NCBI GenBank assembly: GCA_024233835.1
Contig: JACKPC010000002.1
Location: 643,001 to 707,000 of the forward strand
Direction of reading: 5' to 3'
DNA from: Leptospiraceae bacterium
GTDB taxonomy: Bacteria > Spirochaetota > Leptospiria > Leptospirales > Leptospiraceae
DNA length: 64,000 nt
A program made the translations under genes and the position numbers. How positions within the stretch are numbered: position 1 is the stretch's first letter; every line of letters starts with the position of its first letter. Below the pieces are notes generated by a model that saw nothing but the letters and a program-made list of their open reading frames with translations, was not told the DNA's origin and searched no databases. Below are positions 25,970 through 33,602 of this stretch, in pieces.

Positions 25970-26794
25970 ATGCCCCTTCCCGAAAACTTTGGTACTGTAA
26001 AAGTATACTTTACCGCTTATTTGTTAATGTCGTTACGTTACGTTCTATTTGCAGGACTTGCCAGTTTCATCGTTTGGAAATTGCTGGGAAAAAAACTACA
26101 GCACAGACTTATCCAACAACAAAAACCCGAAATGAAAAAGATTCTTTTCGAAGTACGTTATTCTTTCTTAACTTTTTTAATATTCGCTCTTTCTGCTGTC
26201 GGAATCTACTACGCCAGAATCAATGGTTATACTCTTATGTATTTGGATATTTCCCAATACGGTATTCCTTATTTAATTTTCAGTACGGTAGTATTGATCC
26301 TGGTTCATGATATGTATTTTTATTTCGGTCACAGGCTTATGCATACGAAGCTTCTTTATAAAAAAGTACATCTTGTACATCACAAATCAACCAATCCTTC
26401 TCCCTGGGCTTCCTTTTCTTTTCATCCGTATGAAGCTGTTATCGAAGCGGGCATTATACCGATCATGGTTTTTGTGCTTCCCTTGCATCCTATTGCCATT
26501 TTAAGTTTCATTTTATTTATGACCGGGATGAATGTGTTGGGACATCTGGCTTATGAATTATTTCCTTCCGGGTTTACAACGCACCCCTTCTTTAAGTGGC
26601 TCAATACAAGTACCCATCATAATATGCACCATAAACATTTTAACTGCAACTACGGTCTTTATTTCAACTGGTGGGATAGAATTTTTAATACAAACCACGA
26701 GAAATACCATGAAAGATTTGAAGAAGTGGCCAATCGCCCCAAAGTTGAAGAAGAAAAACTTAAATTAAACCGCATAGCTTCCGAACCAATTTAA
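25970..26794 (+). CDS. Sterol desaturase / fatty acid hydroxylase family protein
   Basis: A 274-residue membrane-bound di-iron oxygenase. The histidine clusters that bind the two irons are clear: HRLMH (121-125), HLVHH (134-138) and HHNMHH (216-221), with further His at 152, 173 and 192. Four hydrophobic helices surround them. Family members hydroxylate or desaturate lipids such as sterols, carotenoids or sphingoid chains; the substrate here is unknown, and with no sterol pathway in view a fatty acyl or isoprenoid lipid is more likely. Standalone, with AGGAG upstream. Confidence 0.88.
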   Translation: MPLPENFGTVKVYFTAYLLMSLRYVLFAGLASFIVWKLLGKKLQHRLIQQQKPEMKKILFEVRYSFLTFLIFALSAVGIYYARINGYTLMYLDISQYGIPYLIFSTVVLILVHDMYFYFGHRLMHTKLLYKKVHLVHHKSTNPSPWASFSFHPYEAVIEAGIIPIMVFVLPLHPIAILSFILFMTGMNVLGHLAYELFPSGFTTHPFFKWLNTSTHHNMHHKHFNCNYGLYFNWWDRIFNTNHEKYHERFEEVANRPKVEEEKLKLNRIASEPI

Positions 26795-26950
26795 GACAAG
26801 TCTACGACAATAACATTTCTATAAAAGTGCGACTCATCATCGGGTCGCAGTCAAGAACCAAAAATGACTTTTTTATTTACTCTAAATTTTTCTTTTACAA
26901 AAAGTTTTATCCTGAGAAGAATGTAAAAAAATACTCTTCAGGGATTTTCA

Positions 26951-29071
26951 ATGTCCAAACTTCGGTTATTTATCTTTATCACATTTGTTTCTATTTTCGC
27001 CTGCATTCCAGTACAGGCCACAGGAAGCATTGTTGTAGACTCCCAGTTTCAGAAACTGGTGTTGGGTAAATATTTAGAATACTATGAAGATAAGACAGGA
27101 AAGCTTACGATTGAAGAAGTGAGCAATCCCGAATTTGCAAAGAAATTTATAAGAAGTAGAGTTGACAAACCAAATTTCGGTTTTACAAACTCTACTTTTT
27201 GGGTAAAGTTTCAACTCACTTTTAATATATCAAAAGAAAAAGAATTCTTACTAGAACACAGTTACCCAAATTTAGACAATATCCAGTTTTACTCGTACGA
27301 AAAGAATACATGGCGAAAGAGACAGACAGGAGACCATTTCATTTTTCAACAGAGAGATTTAAAAAATAAAAATTTTATTTTTAAGATTAAGGCCATTCCG
27401 CGAGAAAAAGCTTTATATCTCATGAGATTACAATCGACCGGATCCATGCAAATCCCATTAACTCTATATGATAACACGATATTTATAGAAAATCTTAATA
27501 ATGAAAGGTTTGCATTAGGATTCTATTATGGAATTATCTTTGTTATGCTGGTTTATAACCTGAGCTTATTTTTTTCATTAAAAGACTCTACTTTTATCTA
27601 TTATGTACTATACTTATTTAGCTTTTTGTTGGTTCAGATGGGATATAACGGAATTTCATTTGAATATCTCTGGAATAATTCTCCTATTATGAATTCTTTT
27701 TTACTCCTTTTTATATCTTTTACCGAAATATTTTTATTTTTATTTACAAAAAAAATTCTAAATATCAATTCAAATTTTCCAAAACTAAATTTTCTCTTTT
27801 ATGGATTTCTTTCAGCATTTAGCATCCTCGGGTTTTGTAGTTTAAACACTTCAATTTATTTCTTTACCTCTCTGGGTCTTGCTACTTTGACCATTACCGG
27901 CCTTATGTTACTATTTATATCCGGTTTGCATATTTTTTTAATAGGATACAAGCCGGCTCGTTTTTATATTCTCGCTTTTTCGACACTCATCCTCGGAACC
28001 GTATCCTTCGGATTAACTCTTTTAGGAATTCTTCCAACCAATATATTTACAGAAAATGCTATGCAAATTGGTTCTGCCTTAGAGTCCATACTTCTATCTC
28101 TCGCCGTTGGAGACAAAATTATGTTCATGCGAAAAGAAAAGGATCTGGCTAAAAATGAACTCATTCGAACCCAACATGAATCTATAAAAAATAAGAAAAA
28201 ACTCATTCAATCTTATGCTCGCTTTGTTCCTGAAGAATTGCTTCGTTTTTTAAATAAAGATATCATAACTAAGGTTAATTTGGGGGATGCCGTTGAAAAG
28301 AAGATGACTGTTCTTTTTTCGGATATCCGATCATTTACTACAATCTCTGAACTCATGACACCCGAAGAAAGCTTCCATTTCATAAACTCTTACTTAAATA
28401 AAATTGCACCCTGTATTCGTAAATACAACGGCTATATAGATAAGTTTATAGGAGATGGAATCATGGCTCTGTTTCCTCTAAGTCCAAAAGATGCAATTCA
28501 AGCCGCGATTGAAATGTTAGAAGAGTTACATCTCTTTAACCAGGAAAGAATGAACAAAGGACTGGAGAAGATTTCTATAGGAATTGGAATTCATACCGGA
28601 AAACAAATGGTAGGAATAATCGGAGAAAAAGAACGTCTCGAAGGAACTGTGATTTCTGATGTAGTAAATACTTCCTCAAGATTAGAAGGACTGACCAAGG
28701 CCTACTCCTGTTCTTTAATTATTAGCAAAGATGTATTAGAATATTCTAAAGATATTACAGAACTATCCTATCGCCTTTTAGATACGGTTAAAGTAAAAGG
28801 CAAGAATCAATCCGTAAAAATTTATGAAGTCCTGAATGGAAATTCGAATAGGATAATTGAATTAAAACTCAAAACCAAAAATGACTTTGAAACAGGAATA
28901 GAAAACTATCAACAAAAGAATTTTGAAATCGCAGTAGAATATTTTCAAAAAGTAAAACGATTGGACCCGAAAGACAAAGCCTCCGAACTCTATCTTACAC
29001 GCTGTGAATTTTATTTAAAAAATGGAGTCTCACCTGATTGGGACGGAGTAGAAAAACTGGATTTTAAATAA
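26951..29071 (+). CDS. 7TMR-DISM receptor with class III nucleotidyl cyclase domain
   Basis: A 706-residue receptor. A signal peptide (1-26) is followed by a 7TMR-DISMED2-like extracellular domain (35-165, with TNSTFWVKFQLTF), seven membrane helices (about 185-395), and a cyclase domain starting MTVLFSDIRSFTTIS. Metal-binding Asp residues are in FSDIRSF and KFIGDGIMALF. Lys in GEKERLEGT and Asp in VISDVVN are the pair that selects ATP, and the transition-state Asn and Arg are in VVNTSSRLE, so cAMP is the expected product. About 70 C-terminal residues resemble TPR helices. It stands alone, after the hydroxylase gene. Confidence 0.92.
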   Translation: MSKLRLFIFITFVSIFACIPVQATGSIVVDSQFQKLVLGKYLEYYEDKTGKLTIEEVSNPEFAKKFIRSRVDKPNFGFTNSTFWVKFQLTFNISKEKEFLLEHSYPNLDNIQFYSYEKNTWRKRQTGDHFIFQQRDLKNKNFIFKIKAIPREKALYLMRLQSTGSMQIPLTLYDNTIFIENLNNERFALGFYYGIIFVMLVYNLSLFFSLKDSTFIYYVLYLFSFLLVQMGYNGISFEYLWNNSPIMNSFLLLFISFTEIFLFLFTKKILNINSNFPKLNFLFYGFLSAFSILGFCSLNTSIYFFTSLGLATLTITGLMLLFISGLHIFLIGYKPARFYILAFSTLILGTVSFGLTLLGILPTNIFTENAMQIGSALESILLSLAVGDKIMFMRKEKDLAKNELIRTQHESIKNKKKLIQSYARFVPEELLRFLNKDIITKVNLGDAVEKKMTVLFSDIRSFTTISELMTPEESFHFINSYLNKIAPCIRKYNGYIDKFIGDGIMALFPLSPKDAIQAAIEMLEELHLFNQERMNKGLEKISIGIGIHTGKQMVGIIGEKERLEGTVISDVVNTSSRLEGLTKAYSCSLIISKDVLEYSKDITELSYRLLDTVKVKGKNQSVKIYEVLNGNSNRIIELKLKTKNDFETGIENYQQKNFEIAVEYFQKVKRLDPKDKASELYLTRCEFYLKNGVSPDWDGVEKLDFK

Positions 29072-29162
29072 ATTTTAATGTTACGAATATATCTATCTTA
29101 TCTTTTATTCGCATTCAGTCGAATTCTCTATTAGCTTACTCTAAATAAATAGGATAGTCTAA

Positions 29163-29609
29163 ATGACAGATGACATTGAAAGAAAGAATGAAATTATATA
29201 CGACCGAATGGTCAAAAAATTAAATTGCAAGCACCTTATCTATGGAATGTACGACTATGATGAAAACGAACTGATTATAGATAATCTGGATAAGGTCGCA
29301 ATAGAAGGAAAAGTCTTTTTCTATCAGGAGTATAACAGCATCTGGGATAAAAATGAAGAAGAATCACCGGGCTTAGAACCCATAAAAATAAAAACTGGCA
29401 AAGCGGAAATAGAAATTCCCATGCCTATAGCAAAAGGAAAAACCTTTACTAGTCCCGTTGTGGAAAACCCCAACTGGCTAACCATAGCCAAACTGGCAGA
29501 TGAGATGATCCAGACAACCGGGGATTTTCATCACGTTTTCTTAGAAGGGATAGAAATCTTAGAAGAAAAAAACTCCATTAAAAAAGCAAGATTCCGCATG
29601 GGTTCTTAG
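29163..29609 (+). CDS. Hypothetical cytosolic protein
   Basis: A 148-residue acidic protein without signal peptide or membrane segment. It contains the strand-rich stretch LIYGMYDYDENELIIDNLDKVAIEGKVFFYQEYNSIW and a helical C-terminal part (LTIAKLADEMIQTTGDFHHVFLEGIEIL). No family is recognised. The frame is intact, and the codon use is like that of its neighbours. It lies 91 bases after the cyclase gene. Confidence 0.6.
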   Translation: MTDDIERKNEIIYDRMVKKLNCKHLIYGMYDYDENELIIDNLDKVAIEGKVFFYQEYNSIWDKNEEESPGLEPIKIKTGKAEIEIPMPIAKGKTFTSPVVENPNWLTIAKLADEMIQTTGDFHHVFLEGIEILEEKNSIKKARFRMGS

Positions 29610-29626
29610 AAAGTTATAGCCATTGT

Positions 29627-29785
29627 TTACTCTGGTAGATAACTTTCATCCATTACCTGTTCAAAGGTAAAGGGTGCTTGTTCCGGAAAAGTTTCAGGAG
29701 GCAGGCCGGTTTCATCAGCAGCTATTTCCTTTGCATCTTGATAAGACTTTAGAAAATTTTCCTTGCCATGGGACTGTATCGGCAT
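29627..29785 (-). pseudogene. Remnant of a DUF29 protein (C-terminal end only)
   Basis: A minus-strand frame of 52 codons encodes YQDAKEIAADETGLPPETF followed by PEQAPFTFEQVMDESYLP. This matches the conserved C-terminal end of DUF29 proteins ('A...TGLP...FP..CP.t.eqlld..f.P'). Normal DUF29 proteins are about 140-160 residues; here the upstream frame meets a stop within 24 codons and no N-terminal part is found. It is therefore a gene fragment, or much less likely a short functional derivative. It begins inside the inverted repeat at 29770-29818. Confidence 0.55.
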
Positions 29786-29818
29786 GAGAGAAACTATATA
29801 GCGTCGATATACAGTCCC
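29770..29818. repeat. Imperfect inverted repeat at the broken end of the DUF29 remnant
   Basis: GGGACTGTATCG (29770-29781) is repeated inverted as CGATATACAGTCCC (29805-29818) with a two-base insertion in one arm and a 23-base loop. Its position at the truncation point suggests an insertion or recombination scar. No transposase fragment is visible. Confidence 0.4.
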
Positions 29819-29932
29819 TACAACGTCGATGTTTAGCTTTTTATAGAAAGGTTATATAGTAAGAAAAACTTTTTGAAACAAGATAATCGAGCAGCCATTC
29901 AGGATAGGTTCTGAAAGAACTTATAAAGCTCT

Positions 29933-30241
29933 TTAATCATTTCTTGAAAACTCTTCCGTTATGAACGTGACATTTTCCGCTTCTGATAGGATTTCCAGAA
30001 CTGCTTTTTTGCCCTCAAATTTTTTGCTTAAATGAAAGTTAGACCAGACGATGGTTATTTTTTCCATGAATTCATGAGCTCCAAATCCGCCCCGCAAAAC
30101 ATCAATCAGTGCATTTAAATTCCGACTGGAAGCTCCTTTTCCGGTTAAAGAACCCAGCAGGCGACTAACTTCATCATAAAAGTCATCCAGGGTTTTAATT
30201 TTTTCCCCCTGAATAATAAATGTTTTTTCTTTCTTCTTCAT
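29933..30241 (-). CDS. Barstar-family ribonuclease inhibitor, orphan
   Basis: About 102 residues from the ATG at 30241 (30265 is an alternative start). The sequence IIQGEKIKTLDDFYDEVSRLL, then LNALIDVLRGGFGAHEFMEKITIVWSNF, matches the barstar fold, in which a helix carrying the N-L-N/D-A-L-x-D motif plugs the barnase active site. No barnase-like secreted ribonuclease or polymorphic toxin lies nearby, so it is an immunity protein without its toxin here, or protects against toxins from neighbours. It lies next to other degraded sequence. Confidence 0.8.
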   Translation of the reverse strand: MKKKEKTFIIQGEKIKTLDDFYDEVSRLLGSLTGKGASSRNLNALIDVLRGGFGAHEFMEKITIVWSNFHLSKKFEGKKAVLEILSEAENVTFITEEFSRND

Positions 30242-30391
30242 TCCGGATACCGAACTCAAAGCCAATTAAAAAATCCATTACTATTTTCTTTATACAGAAA
30301 ATACTTCACCATGCGACAGTCAGCAGGTTCCGGAGGGTGTGGGTTTTGTTAAAGGAAAGTAGTTTAGATTATTCTGTTTTTCAAATATTTC

Positions 30392-30892
30392 TTAAAACTT
30401 TTTTAGAAAATTTTTGAATATCTCTGCAATGTCTTCTACGCAATCACTCAGACGATGATTCGAATCCAACATATGAAGTTTTATTCCGAACTGCTCAGCA
30501 TAATGAAAAATATTTTTTGGAGAAATCAAATCGTCTTTCCATCCATGAACGATCTCAATCTGTCTCGCTTCCGGTTCAGGTATTTTTTCCGGATAAGAAT
30601 CTATATAAAAAGCCGGTGCTAAAAGAAAAAGTCCATCCGGTTTTATATGTCTGGAGGCTACTGTGGAAACATAGGCCCCCATGCTGGAACCAACTAAAAT
30701 GATTGTATCTCTCGGTTCATAAAGGTTTAATAGTTTTTTTATTCTTTCCTCAGGTTCATTCATGCCTTCATAAGAAGGACTTTCCGTCTCAAAACCCATT
30801 TTTTTTGCTACCTCTGAAAGTCTGAGAATCTTCCTACCCTGAGGGCCGCTTTCCTTTCCGTGAGCAAAATATATCTTTTTTGTTTGAGTCAT
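30392..30892 (-). CDS. Small alpha/beta-hydrolase
   Basis: A 166-residue compact hydrolase. It opens with KIYFAHGKESGPQGRKI, has the nucleophile motif GSSMGAY, an acid in HGWKDDLIS and the catalytic His in LDSNHRLSD. The size and order fit the YcfP/RBBP9-like or esterase-like small hydrolases. The substrate is unknown. Its ATG sits directly in the T-tract of the upstream terminator, so it must have its own promoter or be served by read-through. Confidence 0.82.
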   Translation of the reverse strand: MTQTKKIYFAHGKESGPQGRKILRLSEVAKKMGFETESPSYEGMNEPEERIKKLLNLYEPRDTIILVGSSMGAYVSTVASRHIKPDGLFLLAPAFYIDSYPEKIPEPEARQIEIVHGWKDDLISPKNIFHYAEQFGIKLHMLDSNHRLSDCVEDIAEIFKNFLKKF

Positions 30893-30921
30893 AAAATAAA
30901 AAGGGCACTATAAAGTGCCCT
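30890..30921 (-). terminator. Intrinsic terminator of the small lipoprotein gene
   Basis: On the minus strand AGGGCACT and AGTGCCCT form a perfect eight-base stem with a TTAT loop, followed immediately by TTTTTATTTTA. It is nine bases beyond the stop of the lipoprotein gene: a textbook Rho-independent terminator. Confidence 0.88.
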
Positions 30922-30930
30922 GGGAAAAAA

Positions 30931-31128
30931 TCAGATATCGTCTAATTCTTTAATAAGTTTATCAGCTTCATCTAAAGCGTTATCTTCTGTTATTTCAGTC
31001 TTACTTTCAGAAGCCTTATTTTCTGTTGTTTTAACTTCGTCTGTTTTGGTTTCCTGTGGCTTTTCGGAGCACGCGATGCTTAAGAAACTGATTCCGATTA
31101 TTGCTAAAAATATTATTATTTTTTTCAT
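30931..31128 (-). CDS. Small lipoprotein
   Basis: A 65-residue protein: signal peptide MKKIIIFLAIIGISFLSIAC with a spirochete-type lipobox (LSIAC, Cys20), then a Lys/Glu/Thr-rich hydrophilic tail without recognisable fold (ETKTDEVKTTENKASESKTE). The mature form would be only 46 residues, like Braun-type or entericidin-like small lipoproteins in size. It is the second gene of a two-gene operon ending in a strong terminator. Confidence 0.72.
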   Translation of the reverse strand: MKKIIIFLAIIGISFLSIACSEKPQETKTDEVKTTENKASESKTEITEDNALDEADKLIKELDDI

Positions 31129-31143
31129 TCATTTCTCCTTATT

Positions 31144-31536
31144 TTATTTTTTTTTGCCTTTACCTTTGCCTTTGTCATCCGGCTTTCCACCCTTGTCGTC
31201 CGACTTTCCGTCTTTACCCTTATCTTCAGGTTTACCGCCTTTGTCGTCCGACTTTCCGTCCTTACCCTTGTCTTCAGGTTTACCGCCCTTGTCATCACCT
31301 TCTTCGTCTTTGACTTTCGCCTTTTTCTTCTCTAACTTTTCTTTAAGTTGAGCAATTTTTCCTCTAAGTTTATCAGCCTGTTCTTTTTTTCCCTTTTCGT
31401 CAAGTTTGGTAGCCGCTGCTTCTAACTTCTGAATAGCGTTCTCGATACCTTTCAACTTATCTGACTTGGGTCCTGCCAGAAGACCTGTACTTAAAAGAAA
31501 TGCTACTGCAACTACAATAGAAAGTATTTTATTCAT
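31144..31536 (-). CDS. Secreted coiled-coil protein with Lys/Asp/Gly repeats
   Basis: A 130-residue protein. Residues 1-21 form a signal peptide, 25-78 a charged helical coiled-coil-like segment (IENAIQKLEAAATKLDEKGK), and 81-130 a low-complexity tail made of 16-residue units beginning DDKGGKP: two nearly identical copies and a shortened third. The tail is disordered and zwitterionic. Ribosome-binding site AGGAGT is seven bases before the ATG. Function is unknown; binding to nucleic acid, polysaccharide or cell wall are possibilities. Confidence 0.7.
   Translation of the reverse strand: MNKILSIVVAVAFLLSTGLLAGPKSDKLKGIENAIQKLEAAATKLDEKGKKEQADKLRGKIAQLKEKLEKKKAKVKDEEGDDKGGKPEDKGKDGKSDDKGGKPEDKGKDGKSDDKGGKPDDKGKGKGKKK
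31147..31296 (-). repeat. 48-base in-frame tandem repeat
   Basis: Two 48-base copies (31249-31296 and 31201-31248) differ at a few positions; a third, diverged copy runs to 31147. The unit length is a multiple of three, so copy-number change would alter the protein tail without a frameshift. Confidence 0.75.
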
Positions 31537-31614
31537 TCACCTGTACTCCTAATTTTAGATAGGGCTAGATTGAAAGGTAAAGGGATTCCTGCAAGGAAAA
31601 TAAACAGAAAAATT

Positions 31615-32223
31615 TCAGTAAACCTTTCGGATAAAAAACATCTCCGGTTCTACTTTTGCAGCTTCATAAGCAAAGGCTTTATGGTGTCCATCCAAAATAA
31701 ACTTGGCTCCATGTTCCATGGTTCCCAGGGTGTAAATTACCGGTCTCGCTCCGTTTTTTATAGCCTTTACAAAATAGTCTATACGACTTTTATCCATATT
31801 TTCCCGTTTTTGCAAAGACAGTAGGGTTAATGCCCTGGAAAGAAAAGAAATCTCTTTATTGGGTTCAAAATCAATGATCTCAAGACCTTCTTCCCAGGTA
31901 TAAAAAGGGTAGTACAGTTCGTATTCTCCGGCAGATAAAAGCTCAAGGGCAGGAAAGGAAGCGTCTATCAGGGATAAGTGTTGAGGAATTCCATTTGTAG
32001 TAAAATAGTTTACCGGTTTCATTCCCTGGTAAATATCCTCAATTCCCTCACCTTTATATTGGATGTATTTCTTTCTGGGAGTTTCTTCATCCTCCCATTT
32101 AGTTGCGATTATGTTCTTCTTGTAATGCAGAATACATTCGTTTTCTTTCTCTATTATAAAAATATCTTTTCCTTTATTCAGTCTGAATATCTCTTTCCTG
32201 GTCTTTTTCTGAGTTCTTTTCAT
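31615..32223 (-). CDS. Hypothetical protein with ParB-like DGHH motif
   Basis: A 202-residue cytosolic protein. The C-terminal part has ARPVIYTLG...GAKFILDGHHKAFAYEAAKVEP, which resembles the conserved core of ParB/sulfiredoxin-type domains ('..vvDGHHRl.Al...'), where the Asp/Gly/His segment forms the nucleotide- or phosphate-binding site. The N-terminal 90 residues are unrecognised. It is divergent from the ParA-like gene at 32322, which makes a functional tie to it conceivable, but homologues of this kind occur without ParA. The assignment is moderate. Confidence 0.6.
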   Translation of the reverse strand: MKRTQKKTRKEIFRLNKGKDIFIIEKENECILHYKKNIIATKWEDEETPRKKYIQYKGEGIEDIYQGMKPVNYFTTNGIPQHLSLIDASFPALELLSAGEYELYYPFYTWEEGLEIIDFEPNKEISFLSRALTLLSLQKRENMDKSRIDYFVKAIKNGARPVIYTLGTMEHGAKFILDGHHKAFAYEAAKVEPEMFFIRKVY

Positions 32224-32321
32224 CGCCTGCCAAGTATAAATAATATAGCCTTTTCGGTAAATATTTTTATGGAAATTTATGAGATATTTTATAAGCTGGA
32301 AAAAGGGACATAATCAAAAGT

Positions 32322-33050
32322 ATGATAATCAGCTTTATTCAAACAAAAGGTGGGACCGGAAAAAGCACTCTGGCCTTAAATACAGCTTTTTCGAAAGTCA
32401 TGAGAGAGAATTTCAGCTCCGTAGCTCTGGTTGAACTGGATCCGCAGGGAACCCTTGAATCCTGGTGGAAAGAGAGAGAAGAGAACGGCTTTTCCATAGA
32501 AGGGATTTCCTTTCATCATATTTCCAGTACACAAAAGGAAGTCATTCAGGAAGGCATTAAATCTATATCCGTTCACAATCAACTCGTTATACTCGATACA
32601 CCGGGGGAAAGTGTTAGCAAGCTTCATACCCGTTTTGCCTGTGCCTTTTCCGATATGGTTATCATCCCGATGAGGACATCTACTAACGATGAAGCAGCTT
32701 TTGCTGACAACCTTCTTCCGATTATTAAAGAAATTATCAAGAATCATCCGGAAAAGAGAAACAGTTTTTTTGTTCTCCCTTCCTTCACCTATTCTCAAAC
32801 CAGTAAGAAAAAAGTTCTCGATTATTTTTCAGATATTCTCCCCGATTACATCCATTGCCTGGATGCGGTTTATCCTTCAAGGGGAATCTATGAAAACTTT
32901 AACCGAGATGGAATGAATCTCTACGATTACTTCAACTCGGTTCAGTCTAATAAAAAGTTAACAACCCAGGCAGAAAAAGCTCTTCAGGATGTTGAAGAAA
33001 TAGCAAAAACTATAGTTCAAGAAGTGGAGTACCCTCATGGCGATACCTAA
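32322..33050 (+). CDS. ParA/MinD-family ATPase
   Basis: A 242-residue P-loop ATPase with the deviant Walker A KGGTGKST (from residue 9), Walker A' LVELDPQGTLESWW and Walker B LVILDTPGE. It lacks an N-terminal DNA-binding extension. These ATPases position cargo (plasmids, chemoreceptor arrays, flagella) by nucleotide-dependent dimerisation. The next gene overlaps it by 14 bases and encodes a small basic protein that is a good candidate for its partner. With the downstream PilZ-like membrane protein, a role in polar localisation is possible but unproven. Plasmid segregation is less likely as no replication gene is near. Confidence 0.88.
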   Translation: MIISFIQTKGGTGKSTLALNTAFSKVMRENFSSVALVELDPQGTLESWWKEREENGFSIEGISFHHISSTQKEVIQEGIKSISVHNQLVILDTPGESVSKLHTRFACAFSDMVIIPMRTSTNDEAAFADNLLPIIKEIIKNHPEKRNSFFVLPSFTYSQTSKKKVLDYFSDILPDYIHCLDAVYPSRGIYENFNRDGMNLYDYFNSVQSNKKLTTQAEKALQDVEEIAKTIVQEVEYPHGDT

Positions 33051-33516
33051 AAAACGGAAAAAATTAGATGAAAGTACAGTACAGGTAAAGGCAGAAGAAA
33101 GCCCGGTCCAGGATCAAAAACCGGAAATTCCCGAACCCAATCCTCAGTCTGAGACAAAAAAGAGAGCTACAAGAGTAAAGAAAAAGCATAGCGAATCAGA
33201 TGTAGAAAAAGCCTTCGAGGTAATGGAAAAGCTTGAAGAAACCATTAAACCCTCTATCGAAGTCGAACCCTCAGCAAAACAATTACAGGTAGTCAGGAAA
33301 GTTTACACAAAAGATCAGTCAGGTCTTCACGTCTGCTTTACAATTGATGCGATACAGTTGGGAGATTTTTTAAAGAATATGGATAATTCCAAAGAAGAAG
33401 TAAAAGATTATCTTGAATTTGATATTACCATACCCTACCCCTGGAACTGGCCGGTTCTAAATGATATCACAAAGATTGTAATTTCCAACCTGAAAGAAAT
33501 GAAAATTATTAAATAA
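33037..33516 (+). CDS. Small basic partner protein of the ParA-like ATPase
   Basis: A 159-residue protein with a very basic N-terminus (MAIPKKRKK, later KKRATRVKKKH) rich in Pro and Glu, hence probably disordered, followed by a folded C-terminal half from about residue 80 (QLQVVRKVYTKDQSG, IDAIQLGDFLKNM, FDITIPYPWNWPVL). GGAG lies eight bases before the ATG. Short basic N-termini are used by ParA partners to stimulate ATP hydrolysis, so this may be the activator; that is inference from gene order and composition. Confidence 0.62.
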   Translation: MAIPKKRKKLDESTVQVKAEESPVQDQKPEIPEPNPQSETKKRATRVKKKHSESDVEKAFEVMEKLEETIKPSIEVEPSAKQLQVVRKVYTKDQSGLHVCFTIDAIQLGDFLKNMDNSKEEVKDYLEFDITIPYPWNWPVLNDITKIVISNLKEMKIIK

Positions 33517-33527
33517 TTCAGAAGTAA

Positions 33528-33547
33528 GCGAGCCACCGGTGGTTCGC
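33528..33547. repeat. Dispersed hairpin repeat, copy A
   Basis: GCGAGCCACC pairs with GGTGGTTCGC (one G-T wobble) 11 bases after a stop codon. It begins with GAAGTAAGCGAG, shared with copy D, and is followed by CGCCTGCGAT, resembling the flank of copies B and C. It has no T-tract. Confidence 0.55.
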
Positions 33548-33602
33548 CTGCGATTTAGGGAAATACCGGAAATTAATTCAACAGACGGAAAAGGAAAGAA
33601 CC

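Noticed and set aside
26828..26849. TGCGAC/GTCGCA hairpin as a fifth copy of the dispersed repeat
   Set aside because: Stem sequence and flanks differ from the GCGAGYC core; it may be a weak terminator after the hydroxylase gene but the T-tract is absent.
31147..31296. CRISPR-like array
   Set aside because: Repeats are directly adjacent, in frame and without spacers; they encode a low-complexity protein tail.
32322..33516. Plasmid or phage partition locus
   Set aside because: No replication initiator, iterons or integrase next to the ParA-like gene, and the flanks are ordinary chromosomal genes.
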